A stretch of DNA of 64,000 nucleotides from Candidatus Aalborgicola danicus (GTDB taxonomy: Bacteria; Pseudomonadota; Gammaproteobacteria; Burkholderiales; Burkholderiaceae_C), in the NCBI GenBank assembly GCA_016703945.1, contig JADJBC010000003.1, positions 124,001 to 188,000 on the forward strand, in the 5' to 3' direction. The position numbers were made by a program, and so were the translations under genes. Positions 18,261 to 27,136 of this stretch are shown here, piece by piece (position 1 is the first letter of the stretch; each line of letters starts with the position of its first letter). The notes below the pieces were generated by a model, which worked only from the letters and a program-made list of their open reading frames with translations, made no database searches and was not told the origin of the DNA.

Positions 18261-20201
18261 ATGCGTTTGCCCTATCACGTACCACTGTCCGGCATAGATG
18301 CGCAGGGCCTGCTGTCCCGATTGGCACGCTTGCTGTGGGTGGCTCCTTTCCTGTTGTCATTGTCGTTCACGGCCTTGGTCATTGTGTGGGCGCAAGACAA
18401 TGACCGATTGGAGCGCGAAGCGTCGCAACGGACCGTGATGGCCGACACCTTGAGTCTGGACGCCCAACTTGCCGCACGGTTGGAAACCGAAACTGCAACG
18501 CTGCGTGCTGCGGCCGCAAGGCTCCCAGCGCCCAGTGCCGCACGCAACTACCAAATGGCAACTTTGCCAGAAATCGCAGCTGGTCTGGACCGGCGGTGGC
18601 TCAGTGTTGTTTGGCTCGACGTGAACGGGCGGATTATCGGAGAAGCACGGCGCGAATTGCGACGGGGTACACAAACCTCCATCCAAAGTCCCGGCATCAC
18701 CTTGCATCTGGTAGCCCCAACCAGTGATTTGCGTCGACCACAGACCGGGCAGTTGATCGCACGCTACGACCCGGCTGACCTGATTAAAAGCAAGGACTTT
18801 TGGTGGCTTGCAGCGCAGTATGAAGTACAGCTGGTCTCGGGTCAGGACCAAGTCATTTTGTCCACCGAAACCCCTGGGCACGCGGCCAGGGGTGAAAGCT
18901 ACGAAATGCCCTTCCAGGCCATTGCCGACGCGAGGTTGCGGCTGACGCAGCGTGTTCGGCAACCCCATTGGTTTGCCACGCTCCCTGTAGTCCTGATGGT
19001 GGGATTTCTTGCCTTGGTCACGATTGCCACCTGGCTGTTACGCCGCCAGATGAACCGCGTGGCCCAGGCAGAGGCCGCCTGGCGAACCGAAGCTGCGTGG
19101 CGCCAGTCCATGCAGGAATCCGCGCTCGTGGGCTTGCGCGCACGCGACCTAAAGGGTGGCTTATTGTTTGTCAATCGCACGTTTTGTGCGATGGTGGGTT
19201 ATTCACAGGACGAACTAGCAAAGATAGGACCCGGTTTTGATGAGCAGGTCCAGAATGCAGGCAACCCAAACCGCCACCGCAACAAATCAGAAGGGCAAGA
19301 GACACGTTGGCGCCACCGCGACGGGCGGGCCATCGATGTCATGGTTTTCGAGTCGCCCCTGGTAGATGGCCAAGGCCAACAGGTTGGCTGGATGGGCTCC
19401 ATCGTTGATGTCACCGAACGCAAGCGACTGGAAGAGATGGATCGCCGTCAGCGTGAGGCTTTGGCCAATCACGCGCGACTGTCCACGTTAGGCGAGGTGG
19501 CCTCTACGCTCGCGCATGAGTTGAACCAACCCTTGACCAGCATTGTCGGCTACAGCGCCGGCATAGCCACGGCACTACAAAAACAGGCGCAACCAGATGC
19601 CGAACTGATAGAAGCGGCGCAGGCCCTTGCACACCACGCGTCGCAAGCTGGAGATATTGTGCACCGGATCCGGGCAAGGCTCGCGCGCAGAGAACCCAAC
19701 TATGGGTACTTTGAGGTCAACCCTATCGTGACCCATGCAGTCACCTTGTTGCAAAGAGACCTCAAACGAACTGGCGCCGACGTCAGCCTCGACCTTGAGG
19801 AGCACTTGCCGCAGGTTTTTATTGATCGCATTGGCATCGAACAGGTCATCTCCAACTTGCTGCGCAATGCAAGTGACGCCATGTCCGGCAAAAATGGGGC
19901 GCGAACAATCGTTGTGCGCACCCGCCTGAGCGCGCGCGCGCGCGTTGGGCGTTCAGAGAGTTGGGTCAGCGTCGAGGTTACCGACTCTGGCACAGGACTT
20001 GGCGGCCACGACATTGAAACACTCACCGAACCATTTTTTTCGACCAAGCAAGAAGGCACCGGTTTGGGTTTGGCCATCTGCCGCTCGATATTGGAGTCTC
20101 ATGGCGGAGTGTTGTACGCAGAAGATGCCCCAACCGGTGGTGCCCGTTTTGGTTTTGCCTTGCCACCAGCCAACCCCTCACTCGAAATACATTCCCCATG
20201 A
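18261..20201 (+). CDS. PAS-domain sensor histidine kinase
   Basis: This 646-residue membrane kinase has membrane helices near residues 24-44 and 240-262 that enclose an extracytoplasmic sensor of about 195 residues. A PAS domain (about 275-395) follows, then the DHp helix with phospho-acceptor His in TLAHELNQPLTSIVGY. The ATPase domain has the N box NLLRNASDAM, G1 VTDSGTG and G2 GTGLGLAI. The layout resembles DctB/FixL-type kinases. It overlaps the next gene by 4 bases (ATGA) and is divergent from the type I secretion operon, so it may control it; the stimulus is unknown. Confidence 0.92.
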   Translation: MRLPYHVPLSGIDAQGLLSRLARLLWVAPFLLSLSFTALVIVWAQDNDRLEREASQRTVMADTLSLDAQLAARLETETATLRAAAARLPAPSAARNYQMATLPEIAAGLDRRWLSVVWLDVNGRIIGEARRELRRGTQTSIQSPGITLHLVAPTSDLRRPQTGQLIARYDPADLIKSKDFWWLAAQYEVQLVSGQDQVILSTETPGHAARGESYEMPFQAIADARLRLTQRVRQPHWFATLPVVLMVGFLALVTIATWLLRRQMNRVAQAEAAWRTEAAWRQSMQESALVGLRARDLKGGLLFVNRTFCAMVGYSQDELAKIGPGFDEQVQNAGNPNRHRNKSEGQETRWRHRDGRAIDVMVFESPLVDGQGQQVGWMGSIVDVTERKRLEEMDRRQREALANHARLSTLGEVASTLAHELNQPLTSIVGYSAGIATALQKQAQPDAELIEAAQALAHHASQAGDIVHRIRARLARREPNYGYFEVNPIVTHAVTLLQRDLKRTGADVSLDLEEHLPQVFIDRIGIEQVISNLLRNASDAMSGKNGARTIVVRTRLSARARVGRSESWVSVEVTDSGTGLGGHDIETLTEPFFSTKQEGTGLGLAICRSILESHGGVLYAEDAPTGGARFGFALPPANPSLEIHSP

Positions 20202-20854
20202 ACAACCGCAACGTTTTTTTGTGTGACGACGATGACGGTGTACGGTCCAGTATCAGCTTTTTGCTGCGCCAGCACGGCCTCCGTGTTGTGCCGTACGCCA
20301 GTGGCCCCGAGCTGTTGTCGGCTTTTGACCAGTTCAAGAACCCGCCACGCGGTATCGTGATTCTGGATGTCCGCATGGAGCCACTGTCTGGCCTGCAAGT
20401 GCACGAGGCGTTGGTCAGCCGGGGAATGGGCGACCGAATGCCGGTGCTGTTCCTGAGTGGCCACGGAGATATTCCCATGGCCGTCGGCGCTATGGCCCGT
20501 GGGGCATTCCATTTCGTGGAAAAACCTTACGCTAATGATGCATTGGTACAACTGATCCACAAAGCCCTGGCGGCGGAAGAGCAATGGCACGCTCGCATGG
20601 AACGCCACGATCGCTTGCAAGACTTGATGTCCAGTCTTTCGCGCCAACAGGTTCGTCTCATGCCACTGGTTGCTGCCGGGGAGCTCAACAAAACGATTGC
20701 CTGGAAGATGGAGCTCAGCATTCGCACCGTGGAAGAACACCGGCGCAAGATTTTCGATCGGTTGAGCGTTCACTCGGCTGCGGAACTGGCAACCTTGCTG
20801 GCGGAGGCGCGTGCGGCGGGCATTGCGATTCCAACGGGCGACGAGCCGACCTGA
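20198..20854 (+). CDS. FixJ/LuxR-type response regulator
   Basis: The protein is 218 residues: a receiver domain with the acidic pair in LCDDDDGV, the phosphorylated Asp in GIVILDVRMEPLSGL (about 52) and Lys in VEKPYAND, then a LuxR-type helix-turn-helix (NKTIAWKMELSIRTVEEHRRKIFDRL). This is the FixJ/TodT-like arrangement. Its cognate kinase is the gene immediately upstream. The gene order suggests it activates or represses a nearby promoter, with the divergent secretion operon the obvious candidate. Confidence 0.93.
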   Translation: MNNRNVFLCDDDDGVRSSISFLLRQHGLRVVPYASGPELLSAFDQFKNPPRGIVILDVRMEPLSGLQVHEALVSRGMGDRMPVLFLSGHGDIPMAVGAMARGAFHFVEKPYANDALVQLIHKALAAEEQWHARMERHDRLQDLMSSLSRQQVRLMPLVAAGELNKTIAWKMELSIRTVEEHRRKIFDRLSVHSAAELATLLAEARAAGIAIPTGDEPT

Positions 20855-20875
20855 AGAAACCTGCGAGGGGTTTCG

Positions 20876-21223
20876 TCAATTGGATGGTGCGATGTGTGGG
20901 TGAGCCAAAGGCTCCACAGGAACCAAAATCCACATCAACAGGTACACAAACAGTCCCGTGCCAGCCAGGATCAGGGTCAGGGTAAACGCCAAACGCCACA
21001 ACCAGGCATCCAGACCCGTAAAGTTGGCCAATCCACCACAAACACCACCCAGCCATTGATCCGTACTGGAACGCCGGAGCCCGTTGAGAGCAGAAACCTT
21101 TGATATGGGCGATGGCGCAGTGCCGTGTAACAGCCGGTCTTTGGCCTGCGCAAACTCAGCTTCGCTCAAAGCTCCGCGATTGCGCATCTGTTCGAGGCTT
21201 TCAAGATCTTGTGCCAGTGTCAT
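20876..21223 (-). CDS. SHOCT plus PspC domain protein
   Basis: This 115-residue protein combines an N-terminal SHOCT-like motif (LESLEQMRNRGALSEAEFAQAKDRLL, residues 6-31) with a PspC domain (GVCGGLANFTGLDAWLWRLAFTL), including a membrane segment near residues 78-102. PspC proteins are inner-membrane factors of the phage-shock envelope stress response; here no other psp gene is near. It is convergent with the response regulator gene. Confidence 0.85.
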   Translation of the reverse strand: MTLAQDLESLEQMRNRGALSEAEFAQAKDRLLHGTAPSPISKVSALNGLRRSSTDQWLGGVCGGLANFTGLDAWLWRLAFTLTLILAGTGLFVYLLMWILVPVEPLAHPHIAPSN

Positions 21224-21388
21224 TTTCTAACTCCGTGTCCAACAGTTTCCATGCAAATTTCGCCGCATCGTACAGGGCGAACAAGACCGCGTTGAATGGT
21301 GTTGATCTTGTTGGGGCAATAGTAGGTGTCGATCTGCAGAAACACCAGCACCATGCGACAGATGGCAGGACCAGTGGTGCCGATGCAC

Positions 21389-21805
21389 TTATTGCCTGAC
21401 GAACTGCCAAGCTGCAAAGACACCCAGGGGATGATGGGCCAGCGCGACACTCAGCATGAACCCATAGGTTGCCATGGCCGCTACAAAACACACTTGTTGC
21501 ATGCGCTCTGTTCGGGCGCGTTTGAGAGCAAGCGTGCCCAAAAGGATGTAGAGCAATAACAAGGCAATCTTGGCACTCAGCCAACTGACGGCAAAGGGGT
21601 TGATGTTCAGCATGAACAACAACAGCAGGGCCGCGCCCAATAAAGCGGTGTCGATTGAATAGCTGAAGCGCCGTACCACGGGCGCCATGCTCCAGCCGGC
21701 CCCCAACAGCACGCCGATGCCGCGCGCCGCGAACAATGCGCCGCTGATCAGTACCAGGCTGATATGGGTCCAGCGTACCTGGGGGTACAGATCAATCAGG
21801 TTCAT
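21389..21805 (-). CDS. SirB2 family membrane protein
   Basis: The product is 138 residues with four hydrophobic segments (LYPQVRWTHISLVLISGALF; LLGAALLLLFML; SWLSAKIALLLLYILLG; CFVAAMATYGFML). This pattern and the Lys in the third helix (SAKIALLLLYI) match the SirB2 family, originally linked to SirB in enterobacteria; its molecular role is not established. ATG 21805 has AAAGGAA upstream and is preferred over TTG 21853. Confidence 0.8.
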   Translation of the reverse strand: MNLIDLYPQVRWTHISLVLISGALFAARGIGVLLGAGWSMAPVVRRFSYSIDTALLGAALLLLFMLNINPFAVSWLSAKIALLLLYILLGTLALKRARTERMQQVCFVAAMATYGFMLSVALAHHPLGVFAAWQFVRQ

Positions 21806-22011
21806 GGTTCCTTTGAGCAACACGCAAATAAACAAGGCGACCCAGACCGACAACGATCGAAAGCACGGGTCTGTAGCCTCTTCCGAATCGCTTTCTCACC
21901 ACCATACGATGCCCAATCTTCCCACAGGTGCCCTTGCATCGCCCGCGTAGTGGCAGATTTCGGTGACCCCAGAATCGTGACATAACAGCGTGCCTAGTCC
22001 GCCCGATACCT

Positions 22012-24606
22012 TTAGCTCACATTCGATAAGGCTTGTGTTTTTCTGGCCCGACTGTCAAATATCCGCTTGACCAGTTCAAACCAGACCAGACCCAGCAGCA
22101 CAAACCCCAGTCCCGACAGCAACAGTCCTGTTGACGGTAAAGCAAAAGCAAACAAGCGGCTGACGACAGGAACCGCCATCACACAGGCCAGCAAACACAT
22201 GGTCAACAGGCTGATCCAGGCGAAATACGGGTTCGTCGAACCAGGGCCGCGTAAACGCGTTGGTCCCCAAGAGCGGTTGGTCTGTATCAGGCCCAGATTG
22301 GACAACACCAGCACCAGAAACGCCATGGCACGGGCAGTGTCCTCGGAATTCGTTGCGTTTCGGGTCAACACATGTACCACCAAAAGAATGACGAGCAGAC
22401 CCAAACCCTGCCAAAAGCCACGTGCCAGCACCGTGGCATCAAACAGGCGCATGCCGGGGCTGCGGGGCTTGTCGGTCATGGCCCGGCCTTCCAGAGCTTC
22501 GGCCTCAAACACCACCGAACAGGCCGGATCAATGATGAGCTGCAAGAACAGAATATGCACCGGCATCAGAATCAGAGGCCAGCCCAGCAAGACCGGAACA
22601 ACCGACAGCCCGATGATGGGGACGTGTACAGCAATCACAAACACAATGGCCTTTCGCAGATTCGCAAAGACCCTGCGGCCATAACGCACAGCCACCACCA
22701 GCGAAGAAAAATCGTCGTTCAGCAAGACCAGGGCCGCCGCCTCACGCGCCACATCGGTACCCCGCGCGCCCATAGCAACCCCAATGTGGGCCGCCTTGAG
22801 GGCTGGGGCGTCGTTGACACCGTCGCCCGTCATGGCCACCACATCCCCTCGGGCACGAAAGGCCTGTACCAAACGCAACTTTTGTTCAGGCTGCACCCTG
22901 CAAAAAACATGGGTGTCGGCCAGCCGTACACGCAGGGCTGCGTCGTCCATCGCATCCAATTCTGTCCCGGTCATGACTGATCCATCGGTCGGCAGCCCTG
23001 CCTGGCGGGCGATGGACACTGCAGTTGAGGGGTGGTCGCCGGTGATCATGACCACCCGAATACCCGCCGCATGGCATTCAGCAATCGCACGCGGCACGTC
23101 TGCACGTAGGGGGTCCTGCAGGGCCACTAACCCCAAGAACTCAAATTCAAAGTCATGCTGGTTGCCCGGCAGCGCATCGGCGTCAAAGGTGGCTTGGGCC
23201 ACGCCCAGCACCCGCAGTCCGACGCCGGCCAGTGCCGCAACTTGGCTGGCGATGGCCGTGCTGCGCTGTGCATCCAGGTGGCAGAGATCCACAATGGCCT
23301 CGGGCGCCCCCTTGGTGGCAATCAAGCGTTCGCGCCGATCCGGCGACTGCCAAACGCGGGACATGGCCAGCATCTCGCGCGACAACGGGTAGTCATCCAC
23401 CAGGGTCCAGTCGCCATGCAAGTGTTCGGTGTCGGCCAACAGGCGCTGACCCGCCTCACTGATCGCCGTTTCCATCGGATCAAAAGCACGCCGGTGGCTG
23501 GCCAACACGGCGTACTCCAGCAGCCCGTGCAGTGCTTCCTGCAATGGAGGATCCGGGGTCTGTTTCACAGTAAAGGCGGCCGTCTCAGACCAGAGCTGGC
23601 TCACCGCCATGTGATTGGCTGTCAGCGTTCCGGTTTTGTCGACACACAGTACCGTGGTGGCACCCAGCAGCTCAATCGCGGGAATGCTGCGCGCCAGCAC
23701 GTTTTCACGCGCAAGGCGCCACGCCCCCAAACCCAGGAAGATGGTCAAAACGACCGGCAACTCTTCTGGCAGGATGGCCATGGCCAAGGTGAGCCCTGCC
23801 AACAGACCATGCAGCCAGTCGCCCGTGCGAAAACCAAAGACCAGGGCGAGCCCGGTGGCCACTGCGACACCAATCAGGGCCACGCGTTTGACAACCTGCC
23901 GGGTCTCCTGCTGGATCGGTGTCTTTTCTACCCCCAAAGCTGCCAACGACTGGGCAATGCGCCCCAGCGCACTGCGTGGACCCGTTGCAATAACGCGCCC
24001 CCTGGCCGTACCCCGCGTCACCAAGGTCCCGGAAAAAACCCGCCCAATGTCTGACGCCACGGGCGGCGCGGCACCCTCAGAGACCGCCGTCACCTGCTTG
24101 TCGATCGGCACCGATTCGCCAGTCAACAGGGACTCGTCAACCGTCAGGTTTGACGCATCAACAAGCTCCAGGTCCGCCGGCACACGGTCCCCTTCGGCCA
24201 ACAACACGATGTCTTCACAGACCAACTCGCGTCCGGGTATCCGCACCATCTGTCCGCCCCGCAGAACCTGCGCGCGTGGGCTGGAAAGGTCGCGCAGGGC
24301 ATCCAGAGAACGCTCGGTCCGTTGCTGCTGCACAAAAGTGATGCCCATGACCACGAACACAAACCCCAGCAGCATCAACGCTTCATGGCGGTCTCCCAGA
24401 ACCATGTAGATGGCTCCACACGCCACCAGCAGTAAAAACATGGGCTCGGTTACAACATCACCCAACAGGCGCCAAGTACCGCGCTGCCGGGATGCGGGCA
24501 GTTCATTGGGACCGTCTTGCGTCAGCCGCTGTCGCGCTTCATCCATTGTCAATCCCGGGATGGAGCTGGGCCCGGGTTCGCCTGGCTTAGGGAGGTCAGC
24601 AGGCAT
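22012..24606 (-). CDS. P-type cation-transporting ATPase
   Basis: This 864-residue pump of the P2/P3-like group has an N-terminal cation ATPase domain, an actuator loop with LTGES, a helix-4 motif PEELP, the phosphorylation site CVDKTGTLTAN, the nucleotide-binding domain, and the hinge GDGVNDAPALKAAHIGVAMG. Six C-terminal helices follow, including FLQLIIDPACSVVFEAE. PEELP rather than PEGLP, and the late helix, separate it from classical Ca2+ pumps, so the ion is uncertain (Ca2+, Mn2+ or H+). It lies 23 bases after the CDF transporter, which suggests joint metal handling. Confidence 0.92.
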   Translation of the reverse strand: MPADLPKPGEPGPSSIPGLTMDEARQRLTQDGPNELPASRQRGTWRLLGDVVTEPMFLLLVACGAIYMVLGDRHEALMLLGFVFVVMGITFVQQQRTERSLDALRDLSSPRAQVLRGGQMVRIPGRELVCEDIVLLAEGDRVPADLELVDASNLTVDESLLTGESVPIDKQVTAVSEGAAPPVASDIGRVFSGTLVTRGTARGRVIATGPRSALGRIAQSLAALGVEKTPIQQETRQVVKRVALIGVAVATGLALVFGFRTGDWLHGLLAGLTLAMAILPEELPVVLTIFLGLGAWRLARENVLARSIPAIELLGATTVLCVDKTGTLTANHMAVSQLWSETAAFTVKQTPDPPLQEALHGLLEYAVLASHRRAFDPMETAISEAGQRLLADTEHLHGDWTLVDDYPLSREMLAMSRVWQSPDRRERLIATKGAPEAIVDLCHLDAQRSTAIASQVAALAGVGLRVLGVAQATFDADALPGNQHDFEFEFLGLVALQDPLRADVPRAIAECHAAGIRVVMITGDHPSTAVSIARQAGLPTDGSVMTGTELDAMDDAALRVRLADTHVFCRVQPEQKLRLVQAFRARGDVVAMTGDGVNDAPALKAAHIGVAMGARGTDVAREAAALVLLNDDFSSLVVAVRYGRRVFANLRKAIVFVIAVHVPIIGLSVVPVLLGWPLILMPVHILFLQLIIDPACSVVFEAEALEGRAMTDKPRSPGMRLFDATVLARGFWQGLGLLVILLVVHVLTRNATNSEDTARAMAFLVLVLSNLGLIQTNRSWGPTRLRGPGSTNPYFAWISLLTMCLLACVMAVPVVSRLFAFALPSTGLLLSGLGFVLLGLVWFELVKRIFDSRARKTQALSNVS

Positions 24607-24629
24607 GGGGGATCGTGTTAAGACACGGG

Positions 24630-25577
24630 TTATGCAACCGGTGTGGCATGGTCCAGATCCGGACGTTTCCAGGGGTCTACATGCGTCATCATGTTGAGCA
24701 CCCGGTGGCGTTGCATGACCCTCTGGCGCGCCAGCACGGCAATGTCGTGCCCGGCCTCAACTGTCAGGTTCGCGTCGACTTCGATGTGGGCATCCACCAC
24801 AATCATGTCGCCCATCTTGCGGGTCCGAACGTCGTGCACGCCACTGACACCGGGAGTTTGTGCCAATGTTTGCCGTATAGCGGCGACCTCCTGATCGTCA
24901 ACCGCCCGGTCCATCAGGTCGTGCATGGCGCTCCAGCCAAACTCCCAACCCATCTTGGCGACCATAAAGCCAACGATCAACGCCGCGATCGGGTCCAGAA
25001 TGGGGTAACCGGCCAGGTTTCCCATGATGCCGATACCCACCACGAGAGAAGACGCAGCATCCGAACGTGCGTGCCAGGCATTGGCCACCAGCATGCTGGA
25101 CTTGACCCTTTTGGCCACGGCCAGCATGTACCGAAACAAGAGTTCTTTGGAAATCAGGGCTATGGCAACCACCCACAGAGCGACCGCATGCACTTGCTGC
25201 ACCGTCTCGGGTGCTTCCAGCTTGCGAAAGGCCGACCAAATCATGCCCACGCCCACCGCCAGCAGCAACAGACCCAAAACCAGGGAAGCGGCCGTCTCAA
25301 AACGCTGGTGACCGTAAGGGTGGTCGTCGTCCGCATCTTTTTTGCTGTGGTGGCTGGCAAACAGCACCACAAAGTCGGCCACCAAATCAGACAGGGAGTG
25401 AATGCCGTCAGCGATCAAGCCCTGGGATTTGGCGAACACACCGACCGAGATTTGTACCACGGTCAATACCACGTTCACGCCAACACTCACCCAGGTGCTA
25501 CGCGATGCGGCAGTGGCACGTTCAGCGGCAGTGTGCTGCGTGTCTTCAGGATCATCGAGCAGTTCGGACGGGATCAT
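24630..25577 (-). CDS. Cation diffusion facilitator family transporter
   Basis: This 315-residue CDF protein (FieF/MamM-like) exports divalent metal by proton exchange. Metal-site motifs are GIHSLSDLVADF (helix 2) and HARSDAASSLVVG (helix 5), each with HxxxD. The His-rich loop HHSKKDADDDHPYGHQRFE and the cytoplasmic domain (VHDVRTRKMGDMIVVDAHIEVD) are standard. ATG 25577 is preferred over TTG 25607. Its upstream region holds a dispersed repeat and then an IS30 element, so its native promoter may be altered. Confidence 0.92.
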   Translation of the reverse strand: MIPSELLDDPEDTQHTAAERATAASRSTWVSVGVNVVLTVVQISVGVFAKSQGLIADGIHSLSDLVADFVVLFASHHSKKDADDDHPYGHQRFETAASLVLGLLLLAVGVGMIWSAFRKLEAPETVQQVHAVALWVVAIALISKELLFRYMLAVAKRVKSSMLVANAWHARSDAASSLVVGIGIMGNLAGYPILDPIAALIVGFMVAKMGWEFGWSAMHDLMDRAVDDQEVAAIRQTLAQTPGVSGVHDVRTRKMGDMIVVDAHIEVDANLTVEAGHDIAVLARQRVMQRHRVLNMMTHVDPWKRPDLDHATPVA

Positions 25578-25605
25578 GTTTTGGGCACCTCGGTATGCGA
25601 CAGAC

Positions 25606-25670
25606 AAATTTGCTATCCATTTTATAGCTGTTACTCTATATTGGACGTGGGCTGATGGCTCATTTCATTC
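25606..25670 (+). repeat. Dispersed Comamonadaceae-type short repeat, copy R1
   Basis: The sequence contains TTTGCTATCC, then ATATTGGACGTGGGCTGATGG and CATTTCATTC. Copies R2 (41455-41505, other strand), R3 (50827-50880) and R4 (54979-55010) share the pattern: GATAGC-like block, ATATT, ACG(T/A)GGGC, (A/T)GAGG or variant, and ATTTC. The IS30 element begins three bases after this copy. The function is unknown. Confidence 0.6.
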
Positions 25671-25673
25671 GCA

Positions 25674-25692
25674 GATTCAACTACAAAGTGCA
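25674..25692 (+). repeat. IS30 left inverted repeat
   Basis: GATTCAACTACAAAGTGCA; it pairs with 26739-26757 with two mismatches and overlaps the transposase stop codon. Confidence 0.8.
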
Positions 25693-26666
25693 TCACCAGA
25701 TAGTTTAAGCGGTCGCATCTCCAAGCCATGAAATACCTCATGCGGAGTGCGGCAGACCGGACATTTTCGGAGCCGGTGGTTCAAGCAGTGCACCGCGTCG
25801 TTGTCTTGATCTTGAGTGACTTTCAACAAGTTGGTCTTCTCCGGAAAAAACTGGCGCAGCAAACCATTGTGGTTCTCGTTGAGCCCGCGCTCCCACGAGC
25901 TATACGGATGCGCAAAGTACACCTTGGCCTGTAAACATTGGGCAATGAATTCGTGCTCAGCAAATTCCTTGCCGTTGTCCAAGGTCAGCGTCTTGCACTG
26001 CTTTTTGTGGGGACGCAGTAGGTCGATAATCGCCTGCGTCACCCCTGCACTATGACGAGAGTTCAGGGGTGCGGCCAAGGTGTAGCGTGATTTACGCTCC
26101 ACCAGCGTCACCAAGACGCCCTGGTGGCCTTTGCCAATGACGGTGTCGCCCTCCCAGTCACCGATGCGGCTGCGTTTATCCACCACGGCGGGACGCTGCT
26201 CGATGCTGACGCGGTTCTTGAGTGTGCCTCTGCGCTCTTGGCCACTGGCGTAGCGTTTGCGACGTGCCTTTTGGCAGCGCAGGTAACTGACCAGGTCCCC
26301 TCCCTGGGCTTTGTTTTGGTAGGTGTGCAGGTAGATGCACTCATGGCTGATGGTGATGGCTTTTTCCAGCTTCAATCGTCCACTGGTCTGCTGGGGTGAG
26401 AGGTGCAGGCGCAAGTAGGCATGCACATGACTCCATTGCTCTGAACTGAATTCCTTGGCATTGCGCCGCACACATTGGCGTGTGCGGGCTTGGGTGTGGG
26501 CGGATGCGGGCTTATAGCCTGCACTCCCTGAATTGCGAAGGAGTTCGCGGCTGATCGTTGAGCGGTGGCGATTCAGCTCGGCGGCAATACGCGCCAGGCT
26601 TACGCCTTGGCGCCTGAGTGCATGGATTTGGTATCGTTCGCCTTGGGTCAAGTGTGTGTAGTTCAT
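25677..26666 (-). CDS. IS30 family transposase
   Basis: The protein is 329 residues: an N-terminal helix-turn-helix (MNYTHLTQGERYQIHALRRQ; IAAELNRHRSTISREL) and a DDE catalytic core with IGDWEGDTVIG (first Asp), LTLDNGKEF (second Asp) and SSWERGLNENHNGLLRQFFP (Glu). It is full length with no frame break, so the element may be active. Confidence 0.95.
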   Translation of the reverse strand: MNYTHLTQGERYQIHALRRQGVSLARIAAELNRHRSTISRELLRNSGSAGYKPASAHTQARTRQCVRRNAKEFSSEQWSHVHAYLRLHLSPQQTSGRLKLEKAITISHECIYLHTYQNKAQGGDLVSYLRCQKARRKRYASGQERRGTLKNRVSIEQRPAVVDKRSRIGDWEGDTVIGKGHQGVLVTLVERKSRYTLAAPLNSRHSAGVTQAIIDLLRPHKKQCKTLTLDNGKEFAEHEFIAQCLQAKVYFAHPYSSWERGLNENHNGLLRQFFPEKTNLLKVTQDQDNDAVHCLNHRLRKCPVCRTPHEVFHGLEMRPLKLSGDALCS

Positions 26667-26738
26667 GGTGCTCGTTGAGACTGGCTGGTCGCAAAGAGTC
26701 CATCCTATTCACTCTTGGCCCAACCTTTGGCTGAACGT

Positions 26739-26757
26739 TGCACTTCGTACTTGAATC
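26739..26757 (-). repeat. IS30 right inverted repeat
   Basis: The plus strand reads TGCACTTCGTACTTGAATC, the complement of the left repeat with two mismatches. It lies about 70 bases before the transposase start. Confidence 0.8.
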
Positions 26758-26866
26758 CGCGGCTGCAAGATTTTGTGAGAAACCTGTCTGCACGGCGTGA
26801 TGGCACACGGACCTTAAGAAAGTCCTAAGTTCGGGCAAGCATCATTGTGGCCAAGGAGTCCACACG

Positions 26867-27136
26867 ATGTTGTCCATGTTCAAATCTCCTCCAATGGTCG
26901 GCGCGGCGAGCATTGCCGTTTTGGCTTTCTCTGCCATGACGGCTTCGGTGCAGGCTGCCACAGCGCTGGAGTTTCTCTACGTGTATGGCTCCTGGTCTGG
27001 CGTCACGCCAGTCTCTGCTCGGGGACACGATTTCTTCACCCAAACCCATGGCCGCGAATGGAGTTGCGCGGCCTGCCATACCCAAGCTGACTCCGGATAC
27101 TTTGATGAACGCCACATCCTCACACCCAAGCAATGA
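26867..27136 (+). pseudogene. c-type cytochrome (DUF1924-like), truncated
   Basis: The frame encodes 89 residues with a signal peptide (cleavage near ASVQA-A), a helix, and one heme site CAACH in FFTQTHGREWSCAACHTQ. AAGGAG precedes the start. The start fits DUF1924 cytochromes, usually about 130 residues with a further conserved half after CxxCH. Here only 17 residues follow His, and they do not look like the family. It overlaps the start of the cytochrome b gene by 32 bases. I infer an internal deletion; an unusually short cytochrome is the alternative. Confidence 0.6.

Larger units (their letters stand above)
25674..26757. mobile_element. IS30-family insertion sequence
   Basis: The element is about 1.08 kb, bounded by imperfect inverted repeats: left GATTCAACTACAAAGTGCA (25674-25692) and right, read inward, GATTCAAGTACGAAGTGCA (26757-26739), with 17 of 19 bases matching. 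It contains one transposase gene whose stop codon lies inside the left repeat, as is common in IS30 elements. A possible 2-bp target duplication (GC at 25671-25672 and 26759-26760) fits if the ends are extended by one base. It sits between the CDF gene and the cytochrome genes. Confidence 0.88.

Noticed and set aside
20856..20874. GAAACC...GGTTTC hairpin between the response regulator and the PspC-type gene
   Set aside because: The stem is only 6 bp and no T-run follows on either strand, so a terminator call is not supported.
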